NCBI GenBank assembly: GCA_965217205.1
Contig: OZ244254.1
Location: 2,232,001-2,296,000, forward strand
DNA from: Maricaulis sp947259345
GTDB taxonomy: Bacteria > Pseudomonadota > Alphaproteobacteria > Caulobacterales > Maricaulaceae
Reading direction: 5' to 3'
Length of the DNA: 64,000 nucleotides
Positions 9,420 to 17,913 of the stretch are shown one piece after another. The notes under the pieces were generated by a model. It worked only from the letters and a program-made list of their open reading frames with translations. It had not been told where the DNA came from and did not search any database. Positions within the stretch are counted from its first letter, which is position 1. Every line of letters starts with the position of its first letter. The position numbers were made by a program, and so were the translations under genes.

Positions 9420-10250
9420 ATGAATCCCGATGATCTCATGAATCCGGAAACGCTCGCCACGCTGGTCGAAACCGCAATTGCCGCCAGCACGAATGTCGTG
9501 CTCGCGGCCATTATTCTCATTATCGGCCTCGCGATTGCAGGCTCGGTACGCAAGGCCATCCGCAATGCCGCGCAAAAGAGCGAGCGGATGGACAATACGC
9601 TGGGCGCCTTCTTCGGTTCGCTCGCCTATTACGGCATCATGGCGATGGTGGTCATCGCCATGCTCGGCACGTTCGGCATCCCAACGACCAGCTTCGTCGC
9701 GACGCTCGGCGCCGCCTCCCTGGCCATTGGTCTCGCCCTGCAGGGCACACTGTCCAACCTGGCTGCCGGCGTCATGATCATTCTTTTCCGCCCCTACCGC
9801 CTTGGCGACTGGGTCGAGCTGGCGGGTGTGTCTGGCGCGGTCAAGGAAATCACCCTTTTCACCACGGTCCTGGCCACCGGCGACAACAAGCGGATCATCA
9901 TCCCCAACGGCAAGTCCTGGGGCGATACGATCACGAATTACTCGGCCAATCCGACCCGCCGCGTCGATCTCGTCTTCTCGATCGATTATGGCGACGACAT
10001 CACCAAGGCCCAGGCGGTCATTACGGACGTGTTGTCGGCCGACGCACGGGTGCTCGATGATCCGGCGGTCTTTACAGCCGTCTCGGCACACGGCGAATCC
10101 TCGGTCGATATTCTCGCGCGGGCCTGGTGCAATACCGATGACTATTGGGGCGTGCACTTCGACGCGATGAAGAACGTCAAGGAAGCCTTCGACAAGAACG
10201 GCATCTCCATTCCCTATCCGCACCGCGTCAATATCGCCCGCAAGGGCTGA
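9420..10250 (+). CDS. MscS-family mechanosensitive ion channel
   Basis: This is 276 residues, close to the size of small-conductance MscS channels. Three membrane helices (about 22-45, 60-85, 90-118) include the Gly/Ala-rich pore helix TM3 (TLGAASLAIGLALQGTLSN). The beta domain follows (FRPYRLGDWVEL, then the NGKSWGDTITN segment) and then an alpha/beta C-terminal domain. Such channels open under membrane tension and release solutes during osmotic downshock. ATG 9420 follows a GGGGG stretch. It is probably transcribed alone or with the preceding membrane protein. Confidence 0.92.
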   Translation: MNPDDLMNPETLATLVETAIAASTNVVLAAIILIIGLAIAGSVRKAIRNAAQKSERMDNTLGAFFGSLAYYGIMAMVVIAMLGTFGIPTTSFVATLGAASLAIGLALQGTLSNLAAGVMIILFRPYRLGDWVELAGVSGAVKEITLFTTVLATGDNKRIIIPNGKSWGDTITNYSANPTRRVDLVFSIDYGDDITKAQAVITDVLSADARVLDDPAVFTAVSAHGESSVDILARAWCNTDDYWGVHFDAMKNVKEAFDKNGISIPYPHRVNIARKG

Positions 10251-10309
10251 CGGGGCAGGCAGCGGGGCTTCGGCCCCGATTGCGCCTCATTTGAAGGTAA
10301 GCTGGCCTG

Positions 10310-10630
10310 ATGACAGATCGCGAAACATCCGCCGGCGGCACACCCGAGCGCAGCACCTTCGTCCAGCGCCTGATCCGTATCGGCTCGACCGACATCATCC
10401 GGGTCATCGTCCTGTGTGTGCTGGCCGGCTTTGTACTGGCAGCTTTCCACGTCAACCCGCGCCGCCTCTGGGTCGACTTCTTCGGTACCATTGCCGAGTC
10501 CTGGGGCCGTTTCATCGAATTCCTGACCCACTCGGTGGGTTGGGCGATCGAGTATTTCCTGCTCGGCGCTGTTCTGGTCATACCGATCTGGATCGTCTTC
10601 CGCGTCCTCGGGGCCTTGCGCAACCGCTAA
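10310..10630 (+). CDS. Small two-helix membrane protein (DUF6460-like)
   Basis: This 106-residue protein has a hydrophilic N-terminus (1-25), then membrane segments at about 33-50 (RVIVLCVLAGFVLAAF) and 78-98 (YFLLGAVLVIPIWIVF), and an Arg-rich tail. It resembles short alphaproteobacterial proteins filed as DUF6460, but I recall that family only weakly. No catalytic motif is visible. It lies 59 bases after mscS and may share its promoter. Confidence 0.6.
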   Translation: MTDRETSAGGTPERSTFVQRLIRIGSTDIIRVIVLCVLAGFVLAAFHVNPRRLWVDFFGTIAESWGRFIEFLTHSVGWAIEYFLLGAVLVIPIWIVFRVLGALRNR

Positions 10631-10676
10631 GCCTTTCAGTTGGTTCTGTTTTGTTAACCAACTTCCTTTGCCGGAT

Positions 10677-10693
10677 AGCAAGAAAGCCTTGCT
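10677..10693. promoter_or_regulatory. Inverted repeat in front of the receiver-domain gene
   Basis: AGCAAG and CTTGCT are perfect 6-bp arms around the 5-bp spacer AAAGC. The element ends 12 bases before ATG 10705 and overlaps the zone where the leader mRNA or a promoter would lie. A second inverted repeat, GTTGGTT/AACCAAC, sits at 10639-10662. Either could be an operator or an mRNA hairpin. Confidence 0.35.
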
Positions 10694-10704
10694 AGACGGA
10701 GGGC

Positions 10705-11538
10705 ATGAACGCGCTCGCCCCAACCCTGTCCGCCGCCTCGCTGGCGTCGCCTCTCGAGGCCGATCTCGCCTGCAGTGAAGCCCCGCTGCTGCTGGAATCG
10801 AACGGGTTTCTCCGCAACATGCTGATCGGCTTGCTGCGCGATGCCGGGGCAAATGACGTCATGCTCGCCAAGCGTGGCGACACGGTGATCGAGCAGATCA
10901 GCGAGCGGGCGCCCAGCGTGATCATCGCCGACTGGCATACTCATGACGACCCGAATGAAGATCGGTTGAAGCTTGTACGCGCAATCCGCGAGACCGAGAA
11001 TGCCGCGTTTCGGGCGACGCCCATCGTCTTCATCTCGCCACCCCGCTCACGGCGCGAGATTGAACAGGCCCGCGACGCCGGCGTGTCCGAATTCCTGGTC
11101 ACGCCAATTGCGCCGATCACGCTGCAAGACCGATTGCGTTCGCTTGACGCGAGGCCGCGTCCCTTCGTTGATGTCGCCCGTTGTACCGGGCCGGACCGGC
11201 GGCGCCGGCCGCGCCGGGCGCATGGCCCCGCCTACAAGCGCACAGCCGATGTCGAAGCCGAGCTGACCACACCGATGGCGGCCGCCCGGGCTGCTGCCGT
11301 CGCATTGGTCAACGAAACCCAGTTGACCGGAGACCGTCTGGCCATGCGCGTCGGTCGGTCACTCCAACGCTTTCTCACCATGGTCAGCGACTACACGGAG
11401 AGCGAGGCTGAAGTCGTGGAGATGCACCGCGCTGCGCTCGCGCAACTGGTCCGGATGGCTGAGGATGGCAATCCCTTGCGCGAACCGGTGGTCACCGGCC
11501 TTGAACAGGTCGTCGCCAAGCGCATGGGTCGCCGCTAA
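10705..11538 (+). CDS. Receiver-domain protein with degenerate phosphorylation site
   Basis: This is 277 residues. A response-regulator receiver fold at about 26-150 keeps the likely phospho-acceptor Asp76 (IIADWH). However, the usual acidic pair is Glu31-Ser32, and the conserved Lys after beta-5 is missing: the segment reads LVTPIAP. The C-terminal half (160-277) is an Arg-rich linker followed by helices with no recognised output domain. RBS-like GGAGGG precedes ATG 10705. It is probably a single-gene unit. It could be an atypical regulator or a scaffold that binds partners without normal phosphorelay chemistry. Confidence 0.72.
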   Translation: MNALAPTLSAASLASPLEADLACSEAPLLLESNGFLRNMLIGLLRDAGANDVMLAKRGDTVIEQISERAPSVIIADWHTHDDPNEDRLKLVRAIRETENAAFRATPIVFISPPRSRREIEQARDAGVSEFLVTPIAPITLQDRLRSLDARPRPFVDVARCTGPDRRRRPRRAHGPAYKRTADVEAELTTPMAAARAAAVALVNETQLTGDRLAMRVGRSLQRFLTMVSDYTESEAEVVEMHRAALAQLVRMAEDGNPLREPVVTGLEQVVAKRMGRR

Positions 11539-11598
11539 GCCCCCTTCCGGCGAAGCACGCCCTGCCCTATCAAGGCAGGAGACCTGTTCAGGACCGCC

Positions 11599-12087
11599 AT
11601 GACCGACGATATCCAGTCCCGCCTCGATTCCATCGCTCCGTTGATTGTCACCGGCTCGCCGCATGCGGTCGCGCTTGGCCTGTCGCTGGTCTCGCTGACC
11701 CCGGGAGAGGCCGTGATGCAGGCTCGCTATGACGACAGCCTCGTCGGCGATCCGGACGCCGGGACACTGCATGGCGGTGTAATCACGGCATTGCTGGATC
11801 ACGCCTGCGGCATGGCCGCCTTCGCGGGCTTCGGTGCACGGGACACACCCGCGACACTGGACTTGCGGATCGACTATCTGCGACCGGCGAAACCGGGGCT
11901 TGATGTCACCGCCCAGGCCCGGTCCCTGAAATCCCACGGGCTGGTCGCCTTTGTCCGCGCCACCGCCCATGACGGCGACCCCGACGACCCCGTCGCCATC
12001 GCCCAGGCCGCCTTCATGATCACCAAGGCCTCCAAGGCTGCCCAGGAACGCGCGCGCCGCGCCTATACCGAAGGGCGCATGTCATGA
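11599..12087 (+). CDS. PaaI-family hotdog thioesterase (first of a pair)
   Basis: This 162-residue single hotdog-fold protein has the signature LHGGVITALLDHACG at about 55-69, with His/Gly then Asp as in PaaI/YiiD acyl-CoA thioesterases, and a later strand DLRIDYLRPAKPG. The family hydrolyses acyl-CoA esters; the substrate here is unknown. Its stop overlaps the next gene's start as ATGA, which shows tight coupling with a second hotdog protein. Confidence 0.85.
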   Translation: MTDDIQSRLDSIAPLIVTGSPHAVALGLSLVSLTPGEAVMQARYDDSLVGDPDAGTLHGGVITALLDHACGMAAFAGFGARDTPATLDLRIDYLRPAKPGLDVTAQARSLKSHGLVAFVRATAHDGDPDDPVAIAQAAFMITKASKAAQERARRAYTEGRMS

Positions 12088-12515
12088 GCCGCGCCCTGAT
12101 CGAAACGCTGATGTCGGCGCCTTATGTCGCCCGCTTCGGTGTGCGCCTGGACCTGCGTGGCAATGAACTGACGGGCGTCCTGCCCTTCGAGGACCATCTG
12201 GTCGGCAACCCCCTCATCCCGGCCCTGCATGGCGGGGCGGTCGGGGCCTTCCTGGAGATTGTCGCGTCCGCGTCGCTGCTGGCCAGCCAACCGCTGGACC
12301 GCCTGCCCAAGCCGATCGATGTCGCGATTGATTATCTGCGACCGGCGCGCGCCCAGGACGTCTATGCCCGCGCCATCCTCGCCCGCTCCGGTCGACGCGT
12401 CGCCAATGTCCGCGTCGAAGCCTGGCAGAACCGCATCGATGCCCCGGTCGCCACCCTGCACGGACATTTCCTGATTACACCGGCCCGAAGCGAGACCTCT
12501 GACGCCCCGGCCTGA
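12084..12515 (+). CDS. PaaI-family hotdog thioesterase (second of a pair)
   Basis: This 143-residue hotdog protein shares the LHGG helix start (LHGGAVGAFLEIVAS, about 49-63) and the strand DVAIDYLRPARAQ with its neighbour. The catalytic-position residue after the helix is Glu (FLE) rather than Asp (LLD). Tandem, overlapping copies that differ in the acidic residue suggest either a heteromer or two different substrates. This is an inference from gene arrangement. Confidence 0.83.
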   Translation: MSRALIETLMSAPYVARFGVRLDLRGNELTGVLPFEDHLVGNPLIPALHGGAVGAFLEIVASASLLASQPLDRLPKPIDVAIDYLRPARAQDVYARAILARSGRRVANVRVEAWQNRIDAPVATLHGHFLITPARSETSDAPA

Positions 12516-12723
12516 GCGGTGTCATTCGTCGCACGCATGCTCCCATTGGGCGCACTTTCCTGAACCGGGCTTACACCGGACTTACAAAGCGGACAGTTTC
12601 TAAACGCTATCTCTCAAAGGTTTAGGTTAGCGGTCAGAGCGCGGAGAGCTTGCACCAGGCAATCTTCCAATCGTGGTGACGGGTCACAGAGGGGTGACCG
12701 GCCACATTGAGGAGACAAGCCCC

Positions 12724-13047
12724 ATGCTTATCACGACACTTGCCGCGCTCACCACGAGCCTGACCCTGACACCCCTGGCGGTGGCCGCCGACGAAACGGT
12801 TGCGACCCAGACCGTCCACTTCCACACCGATGAACTCACCAGCGAAGCCGGCTGGGACGCCATCGAGAACCGCATCCGCGTCGCCACCGAGCGGGTCTGC
12901 CGTCCGCACGGACTGCGAGGCCTGGTCGCCCAACGCATCCGCCAGGAATGTGTCAACGCGACCTATGCGGACGCCATCGACCAACTCAACCGCGAATATG
13001 CCGAAGCCAACAGCCGCTCGGTGGCGGTGGTCATTACCGCGCAATAG
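12724..13047 (+). CDS. UrcA family protein
   Basis: This 107-residue secreted protein has a hydrophobic signal (about 1-21, ending near AVAADE), and a mature part with two Cys residues (VCRP and ECVN), as in UrcA proteins. The family is small, periplasmic and of unknown function, frequent in Caulobacterales and sphingomonads. I chose ATG 12724 over the GTG at 12673 because TTGAGGAGACA lies just upstream and the signal peptide then starts cleanly. The 208-bp spacer upstream (12516-12723) contains a tandem CTTACA pair near 12570-12585, and its promoter is probably there. Confidence 0.78.
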   Translation: MLITTLAALTTSLTLTPLAVAADETVATQTVHFHTDELTSEAGWDAIENRIRVATERVCRPHGLRGLVAQRIRQECVNATYADAIDQLNREYAEANSRSVAVVITAQ

Positions 13048-13067
13048 ACGTGATCCCGGTGAAGCGG

Positions 13068-13096
13068 GCGACCGCCCTCGGGGCTGGTGCGGTCGC
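13068..13096 (+). terminator. Hairpin after urcA (weak terminator)
   Basis: GCGACCGC and GCGGTCGC form a perfect 8-bp stem around a 13-base loop, 21 bases after the UrcA stop. No T-run follows, so intrinsic termination would be weak. It could instead stabilise the 3' end. Confidence 0.35.
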
Positions 13097-13149
13097 CTGT
13101 GACGCCTTGCCCCATCGCCGGAAGCGGCGGTGGGTGCCACACTCTTCCC

Positions 13150-13530
13150 ATGACACAAGCCAACGCCATCACGGCTTACTATGACGATCTCTGCCCGATC
13201 TGCCGGCATGAGATGAACGCGTATGTGAGCCGGGCTCCGGACCTCATCCGGCTGCATGGCTGCAATGGCGATCTCCCTGATGACATTGATCGGGACGCGG
13301 CCCTGGCCAGCCTGCATGTGCGACTGCCCGATGGGCGCGTCGTGACCGGCTGGTCGGCCTTCCTGGCGATCTGGGACCGGATGCCGACCGAGTGCCGCGG
13401 GCTGCGCTGGCTGGCTCGCCTGACCCGGCCCGCCCCGATCCGCATCGTGCTCAACCAGATCTATCTCTGGCTGATCCCGCTTCGACCGCGCGACCGATGC
13501 CGCGACGATGTTTGCGAGCGCTCGAGCTAG
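13150..13530 (+). CDS. DCC-family (DUF393) thiol-disulfide oxidoreductase-like protein
   Basis: This is 126 residues with the N-terminal signature YYDDLCPICRHEM (about 10-22). Its CxxC matches the DCC family, a thioredoxin-like group of unknown substrate. A later segment, VVTGWSAFLAIWDRMP, is also typical. No signal peptide is seen, so it is probably cytoplasmic. ATG 13150 is the only good start. Confidence 0.82.
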   Translation: MTQANAITAYYDDLCPICRHEMNAYVSRAPDLIRLHGCNGDLPDDIDRDAALASLHVRLPDGRVVTGWSAFLAIWDRMPTECRGLRWLARLTRPAPIRIVLNQIYLWLIPLRPRDRCRDDVCERSS

Positions 13531-13628
13531 CATCAATTGCTTCGGCTGACGGGCGGGGACAGCACCACGCTCCAATGCACGGGCGAGCGGCTATTGCGCG
13601 GCTTGCCGGGCCGGGCTAGGTGCGGATC

Positions 13629-14996
13629 ATGTCCATTCCGTCCCTCACCCGGCTCGACGTCATCAAACGGGCCTGGCCGCTGGTTTTTGCCAATGCCGCC
13701 GTACCGCTCGCCGGTGTCGCCGACACCTTCGTGCTCGGCCTGTCCGGCGACAAGGCGGATCTGGGCGGCGTCGCCCTTGGGGGCGCGCTTTTCTCCGTCT
13801 TCTACTGGAGCTTCTATTTCCTGCGCATGGGGACGACCGGGCTGACCGCCCAGGCCGATGGCGCCGGTGACCGGGCCGAGACCCAGCGCATCCTGCTGCG
13901 CGCGCTGGCCATTGCCGGCGCGCTCGGCCTACTGGTCTTCCTGCTGCGCGACCTGATTGCCCTGGCCGGCTTTGCCATCCTGCAGGGTGAGGCCCGCGTC
14001 GAGGACAAGGGCGCCGACTATCTGCTTGCGCGGGCCTGGGGCACGCCTGCCGCCCTCGCCTGCTTTGCCCTGTCGGGCTGGTTGATCGGGCTGGGTCGCA
14101 ATGCCGCGACCCTGGCCATCTATGTCGCTTTCAGCGTGATCAATATCGCCCTGGATTTGTGGTTCGTGCTCGGCCTCGGCTATGGCCCGGGCGGCGTCGG
14201 CGCCGCAACGGCGATCGCCGAATGGATTGCCCTGCTGATCGGCCTGGCCTTCATGGCCTTTGTGCTGAAAAGGCAGTCCGGCTGGGCCCGCGGCGTGCTG
14301 GATCGCGCCAAACTGCTCGACCCCGCCGCCATTCGCGAGCTCTTCCAGGTCAATGTCAACTTGATGATCCGGACCTGGTCACTGGTCATCGGTTTCACCT
14401 GGTTCGCCAATGCCGGCGCCCGCCAGGGCACAGCCGCACTGGCCGGCAATCACGTGCTGCTACAGGTCATCTCGGTCTGGGCCTTCGTCCTCGACGCCTT
14501 TGCCTTCGTGGCCGAGACCGAGGCCGGCCGCGCTTTTGGTCGTCGATCCGTGCGCGACCTGCGGCGCTCTGTCCAGCTGACCGGGGAGCCCATGCTGATC
14601 GCCGGCGGCGCCTTCGCCATCGCGACCTGGCTATTCGGTGAAGCAGCCCTGACCGCCCTGATCGAAGATCCCGAGGCGCGAGCCGCGGCGATCACCTACC
14701 TGCCCTGGTGTGCCGTAGTGCCCTTCCTTGGCGCACCGGCCTGGCTGATGGATGGCATTTTCATTGGCACGACGAGCGGCAAGATCCTGCGCAATGCCGG
14801 TCTCGCCGCTGTCGCCGTCTACCTGATCGCGGATGCCCTATTGGCGCCGGCTTTCGGCAATCACGGTGTCTGGGCGGCCTTCCTGGTCTTCTACCTGGCC
14901 CGTGCGGGTGCCCTGATGAGCGCCTATCCGGCCCTCGAGCGCCGACTTCACTCGGCGCCGACAGCCTCGGCCACGGATGCAAACCCGTCAGCCTGA
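13629..14996 (+). CDS. MATE family efflux transporter (DinF-like)
   Basis: This is about 455 residues with some twelve membrane helices in two pseudo-symmetric halves. The N-terminal helix contains FANAAVPLAGVADTFVLG, the usual MATE TM1 pattern with the Asp typical of the DinF branch. MATE pumps export drugs or metabolites using Na+ or H+ gradients. ATG 13629 is preferred; a GTG at 13620 would add three residues. The 3' end overlaps convergent pyrD by 49 bases, so the transcripts overlap tail to tail. Confidence 0.9.
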   Translation: MSIPSLTRLDVIKRAWPLVFANAAVPLAGVADTFVLGLSGDKADLGGVALGGALFSVFYWSFYFLRMGTTGLTAQADGAGDRAETQRILLRALAIAGALGLLVFLLRDLIALAGFAILQGEARVEDKGADYLLARAWGTPAALACFALSGWLIGLGRNAATLAIYVAFSVINIALDLWFVLGLGYGPGGVGAATAIAEWIALLIGLAFMAFVLKRQSGWARGVLDRAKLLDPAAIRELFQVNVNLMIRTWSLVIGFTWFANAGARQGTAALAGNHVLLQVISVWAFVLDAFAFVAETEAGRAFGRRSVRDLRRSVQLTGEPMLIAGGAFAIATWLFGEAALTALIEDPEARAAAITYLPWCAVVPFLGAPAWLMDGIFIGTTSGKILRNAGLAAVAVYLIADALLAPAFGNHGVWAAFLVFYLARAGALMSAYPALERRLHSAPTASATDANPSA

Positions 14997-15979
14997 AGGC
15001 GTTCCGCCAGGCCGCGCTTGATACGCTGGACCAGACCGGGCCCCTCATAGATCAAACCGGTATAGAGCTGGATCGCATTCGCCCCGGCCCGGATCTTGGC
15101 ATAGGCCGTCTCGGCGCAGGAGACGCCGCCGACCCCGATAATCGCCATCTCCGGTCCGGCCACCTTGCGGAAGACCCGGACAAGCTCGGTCGAGCGGGCA
15201 AAGACCGGGGGTCCGGACAGACCGCCGCCTTCCCCCATCTTGTCGCTGACCAGGCTTTCCGGCCGGGTGATCGTGGTGTTGGCGATGATGATGCCATCCA
15301 GCTTGTGACGCCGGATCGCTGCGACCATGACATCGGCTTCGCTGTCATCAATATCCGGCGCAATCTTGAGGAAGACCGGCGCCTTTGCACCCACCGCGGC
15401 GACGGCCGCCAGAAGGTCATCCAGCGCACCGGAGGATTGCAGCGTGCGCAGGCCCGGCGTGTTGGGGGACGACACATTGACGGTGAAGAATTGCGCCAGG
15501 TCCTGCAGCGCGGTCAGACAGGCCACATAATCCGCGACCCGGTCCTCACTATCGAGATTGGCCCCCAGATTGACCCCGACCACGCCCTTGCGACCGGCGC
15601 GTCGCGCCAGGCGCGCCTGGAATAGATCCAGCCCCTGATTGGGAAAGCCCATGCGATTGATGACGGCCTTGTCCTCGTCCAGGCGGAAGATGCGCGGCTT
15701 GGGTTTGCCGTCCTGGGCGCGCGGCGTCACCGCGCCGCACTCGACGAAGCCGAAACCGGCCGCCAGCAGCGCGTCAGGCGCTTCAGCATTCTTGTCGAAG
15801 CCGGCGGCCAGACCGACCGGATTGGGCAGGTCGAGCCCGGCCAGGCGCGTGTGCAGAATGTCCGGATCCCGGCTGAACTGGCGCGGGCCGAGGCCAAGCT
15901 TGAGGCCCTGAACCCCCAGTCGGTGTGCGGTCTCCGGATCGAAACCGTGCAGCAGGCGCGTGGCGAGATCATGGATCAT
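14948..15979 (-). CDS. pyrD: Dihydroorotate dehydrogenase (quinone), class 2
   Basis: This 343-residue protein oxidises dihydroorotate to orotate in pyrimidine synthesis and passes electrons to quinone at the inner membrane. It has the class 2 N-terminal helix (MIHDLATRLLHGFDPETAH), NPVGLAAGFDKNAEA, GFVECGAVTPRAQ, NRMGFPNQG, the VNVSSPNTPGLR motif with the catalytic Ser, and an FMN phosphate loop near GVGGVSCAETAYAKI. Length is normal. Its start overlaps the DUF952 stop by four bases, so the two genes form an operon. Confidence 0.95.
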   Translation of the reverse strand: MIHDLATRLLHGFDPETAHRLGVQGLKLGLGPRQFSRDPDILHTRLAGLDLPNPVGLAAGFDKNAEAPDALLAAGFGFVECGAVTPRAQDGKPKPRIFRLDEDKAVINRMGFPNQGLDLFQARLARRAGRKGVVGVNLGANLDSEDRVADYVACLTALQDLAQFFTVNVSSPNTPGLRTLQSSGALDDLLAAVAAVGAKAPVFLKIAPDIDDSEADVMVAAIRRHKLDGIIIANTTITRPESLVSDKMGEGGGLSGPPVFARSTELVRVFRKVAGPEMAIIGVGGVSCAETAYAKIRAGANAIQLYTGLIYEGPGLVQRIKRGLAERLQADGFASVAEAVGAE

Positions 15980-16335
15980 GAACGGCTCTCCAGATCGGCA
16001 GGCAGGACCCAGTCCCCCTCCTCATTGCGGCGGACATGGCGCAGGCCGCGCACGGCGCTGGCCGGGATCTCGCCATAGACATGCGGAAACAAGGCCCCGC
16101 CGCGCGACTTTTCCCACTTCACCGTCTCGCCAAGCGCGGTGAGATCGATCTCGACCAGCAGCAGGCGCTCATGATCATTATAATGCTTGATCAGCGTGCC
16201 TTCGACCTGGTCGGCCGCCGACAGATGGATGAAGCCATCGGCGACATCATGCGGGTCACCGGTGAAGCGACCTTCGGCCATCACCTGTGACCAACGGTCC
16301 GGTGTGGCGAGGCGGAATGCGGTTTTGATGGTCAT
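15976..16335 (-). CDS. DUF952 family protein
   Basis: This 119-residue protein has the DUF952 pattern DGFIHLSAADQVEGTL (about 33-48) and YGEIPASAVRGL near the end. DUF952 proteins are small, soluble and possibly glutathione-transferase-like in fold; their function is unknown. It is co-transcribed with pyrD through a four-base ATGA-type overlap. No relation to pyrimidine synthesis is known to me. Confidence 0.85.
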   Translation of the reverse strand: MTIKTAFRLATPDRWSQVMAEGRFTGDPHDVADGFIHLSAADQVEGTLIKHYNDHERLLLVEIDLTALGETVKWEKSRGGALFPHVYGEIPASAVRGLRHVRRNEEGDWVLPADLESRS

Positions 16336-16415
16336 GGGGAGGGCCTAGCGCCCGGGGCGGATTCGGGCAAGCGCGACTCGCGCATGGGACAATTTTCCTA
16401 TAGCGTTTTGCGCCC

Positions 16416-17042
16416 ATGCTGACCCATGATGACATCTGGCGCGGGATTGATCGCCTGGCGCGGCATGCCCAGACCAGCCCGTCCGGACTGGCCCGACGGG
16501 CCGGCCTCGACTCGACCACTTTCAATCCATCCAAACGTGTCTCTGCAGACGGCAAGAAACCGCGCTGGCCGTCCACCGAAAGCATCGCCAAGGCGTTGGC
16601 CGCGGCGCATCTCGACTTTGATGATTTTGCCGGACTGATTTCGGGCAAACCGCGCGGCGGCGCGTTGCCGTCTCGCGGGCTGGCCGATGGCGAGGCCGAG
16701 GCGGCCTTCGACGCGGCCGGGTTTCCCGCCGGACCTGACTGGGAGGCCATTCCCTTTCCCGGATTGGGTCCGGACGAGGCGTTCGCCCTGACGGTCCAGG
16801 ACAGCCGCATGCTGCCGGTCTACCGGCCGGGTGATCGCCTGGTAGTCTCACACACGGCCCCCACGCGGGTGGGCGACCGGGTTGTGGTGCAAAGACGGGA
16901 CGGAACGCGTTCGGCCTGGACCTTGTCGGAAAAGCTCGTGCAGTCCGTGCGCCTGACGCCGCTCGACCCGATGCAACCCAGTCTGACCCTGCCGCTGTCG
17001 CAAATCGCGTGGCTGTCGCGGATCGTCTGGGTCAGCCAGTAG
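16416..17042 (+). CDS. HTH/S24-like transcriptional regulator, catalytic dyad apparently lost
   Basis: This is 208 residues. The N-terminal part (about 1-75) is a helix-turn-helix domain of the type seen in cI/LexA-like repressors (LARRAGLDSTTFNPSKR). The C-terminal part (about 115-205) is a peptidase S24 fold with YRPGDRLVVS and VGDRVVVQRRDG. Aligning by eye with active S24 proteins (a D-S-M-x-P pattern and an A-K-V dyad Lys), Arg stands at the Ser position (SRMLPVY) and Trp at the Lys position (AWTLSEK). It may therefore be a non-cleaving repressor. It is divergent from DUF952. Confidence 0.78.
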   Translation: MLTHDDIWRGIDRLARHAQTSPSGLARRAGLDSTTFNPSKRVSADGKKPRWPSTESIAKALAAAHLDFDDFAGLISGKPRGGALPSRGLADGEAEAAFDAAGFPAGPDWEAIPFPGLGPDEAFALTVQDSRMLPVYRPGDRLVVSHTAPTRVGDRVVVQRRDGTRSAWTLSEKLVQSVRLTPLDPMQPSLTLPLSQIAWLSRIVWVSQ

Positions 17043-17048
17043 CGCGCG

Positions 17049-17816
17049 TCAACGTTCGAGTCGGGCGTCGGCCCAGGCCGCAGCCGCGCGACGGTTTTCC
17101 AGCTGCGCGGCAAACTCTTCCAACTCACCGAGTATGGCGGCGTCGAAGGCGTCCCGCGCTTGCAGCTGCCGGGCGCCCTCCACCAGTTCGCGGATACGGG
17201 CCGTATAGGCCGGCTCGTCGAGCGCCGCGAGCCCCAGGGCGAGGAAGTAGCGGGGTGCCGGACTCTCCGGGTCCAGCGCGATCGCCTGGGAGTAATAGCC
17301 CATACCGGCCTCGACCGACGCGTCGAGCGCGCGCAGGCCGCGCGAACCGCCACGGCGGGCGACTTCAAGATGCCAGGCCCCCAGCATGCCCAGCGCCCAG
17401 GCATTGTCCGGCTGCCGCGCAACAACCTCCTCCAGAAGCGAACGCCCGCGCTGCGGCAGGCGCGTCAGATAGGCGCGCCAGCCGCTCATATAGCGGCCGC
17501 GAAAACCGAGCGCGCTGGCCAGCCGAAGCCGGGCCTCGACATGATCTTCATCCAGATGCAGCGCATACTCCGCCAGATCGATGGCGCGCTCCGCGAGGGC
17601 TTCACGGCCGTCTCCGACATCCTCGACCATCAGCTTGGCGACCAGGGCGCCCGCCGCGAAGGCATAGCCGTCCGCCGTCTCCAGCCGTTGGGCCTCATTG
17701 GCAGCCACTTCCCAGGCGCCTTGCTGGTAGGCCGCTTCCGCGTCCGCCTGGTCGGCGCGGGCGGGCGCGGCGATGATGGAAACAAGCAGAAGCGGCGCGA
17801 GGAGGAAGCGGTTCAT
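17049..17816 (-). CDS. Secreted TPR-repeat protein of unknown function
   Basis: This is about 255 residues from ATG 17816, chosen because a clean signal peptide (MNRFLLAPLLLVSIIAAPARA) begins there; the frame extends to 17858. The mature part is all-helical with TPR-like pairs (for example ALHLDEDHVEARLRLASALG and IALDPESPAPRYFLALGLAAL). It is predicted periplasmic. Such proteins act as assembly scaffolds, but the partner is unknown. Its stop lies seven bases from the convergent S24-like regulator. Confidence 0.72.
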   Translation of the reverse strand: MNRFLLAPLLLVSIIAAPARADQADAEAAYQQGAWEVAANEAQRLETADGYAFAAGALVAKLMVEDVGDGREALAERAIDLAEYALHLDEDHVEARLRLASALGFRGRYMSGWRAYLTRLPQRGRSLLEEVVARQPDNAWALGMLGAWHLEVARRGGSRGLRALDASVEAGMGYYSQAIALDPESPAPRYFLALGLAALDEPAYTARIRELVEGARQLQARDAFDAAILGELEEFAAQLENRRAAAAWADARLER

Positions 17817-17913
17817 GTCATCACGATAGTGCAGGACTGAAGCCGGGAAAACTGGCAAACGCGACCATTCGCGCGCTGGCGCTGCTGCCGGATCGGTCTA
17901 GGCTTGCCATGAT

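Noticed and set aside
10639..10662. GTTGGTT/AACCAAC hairpin as terminator of the upstream gene
   Set aside because: The stem is only 7 bp with a 10-base loop and no T-run follows.
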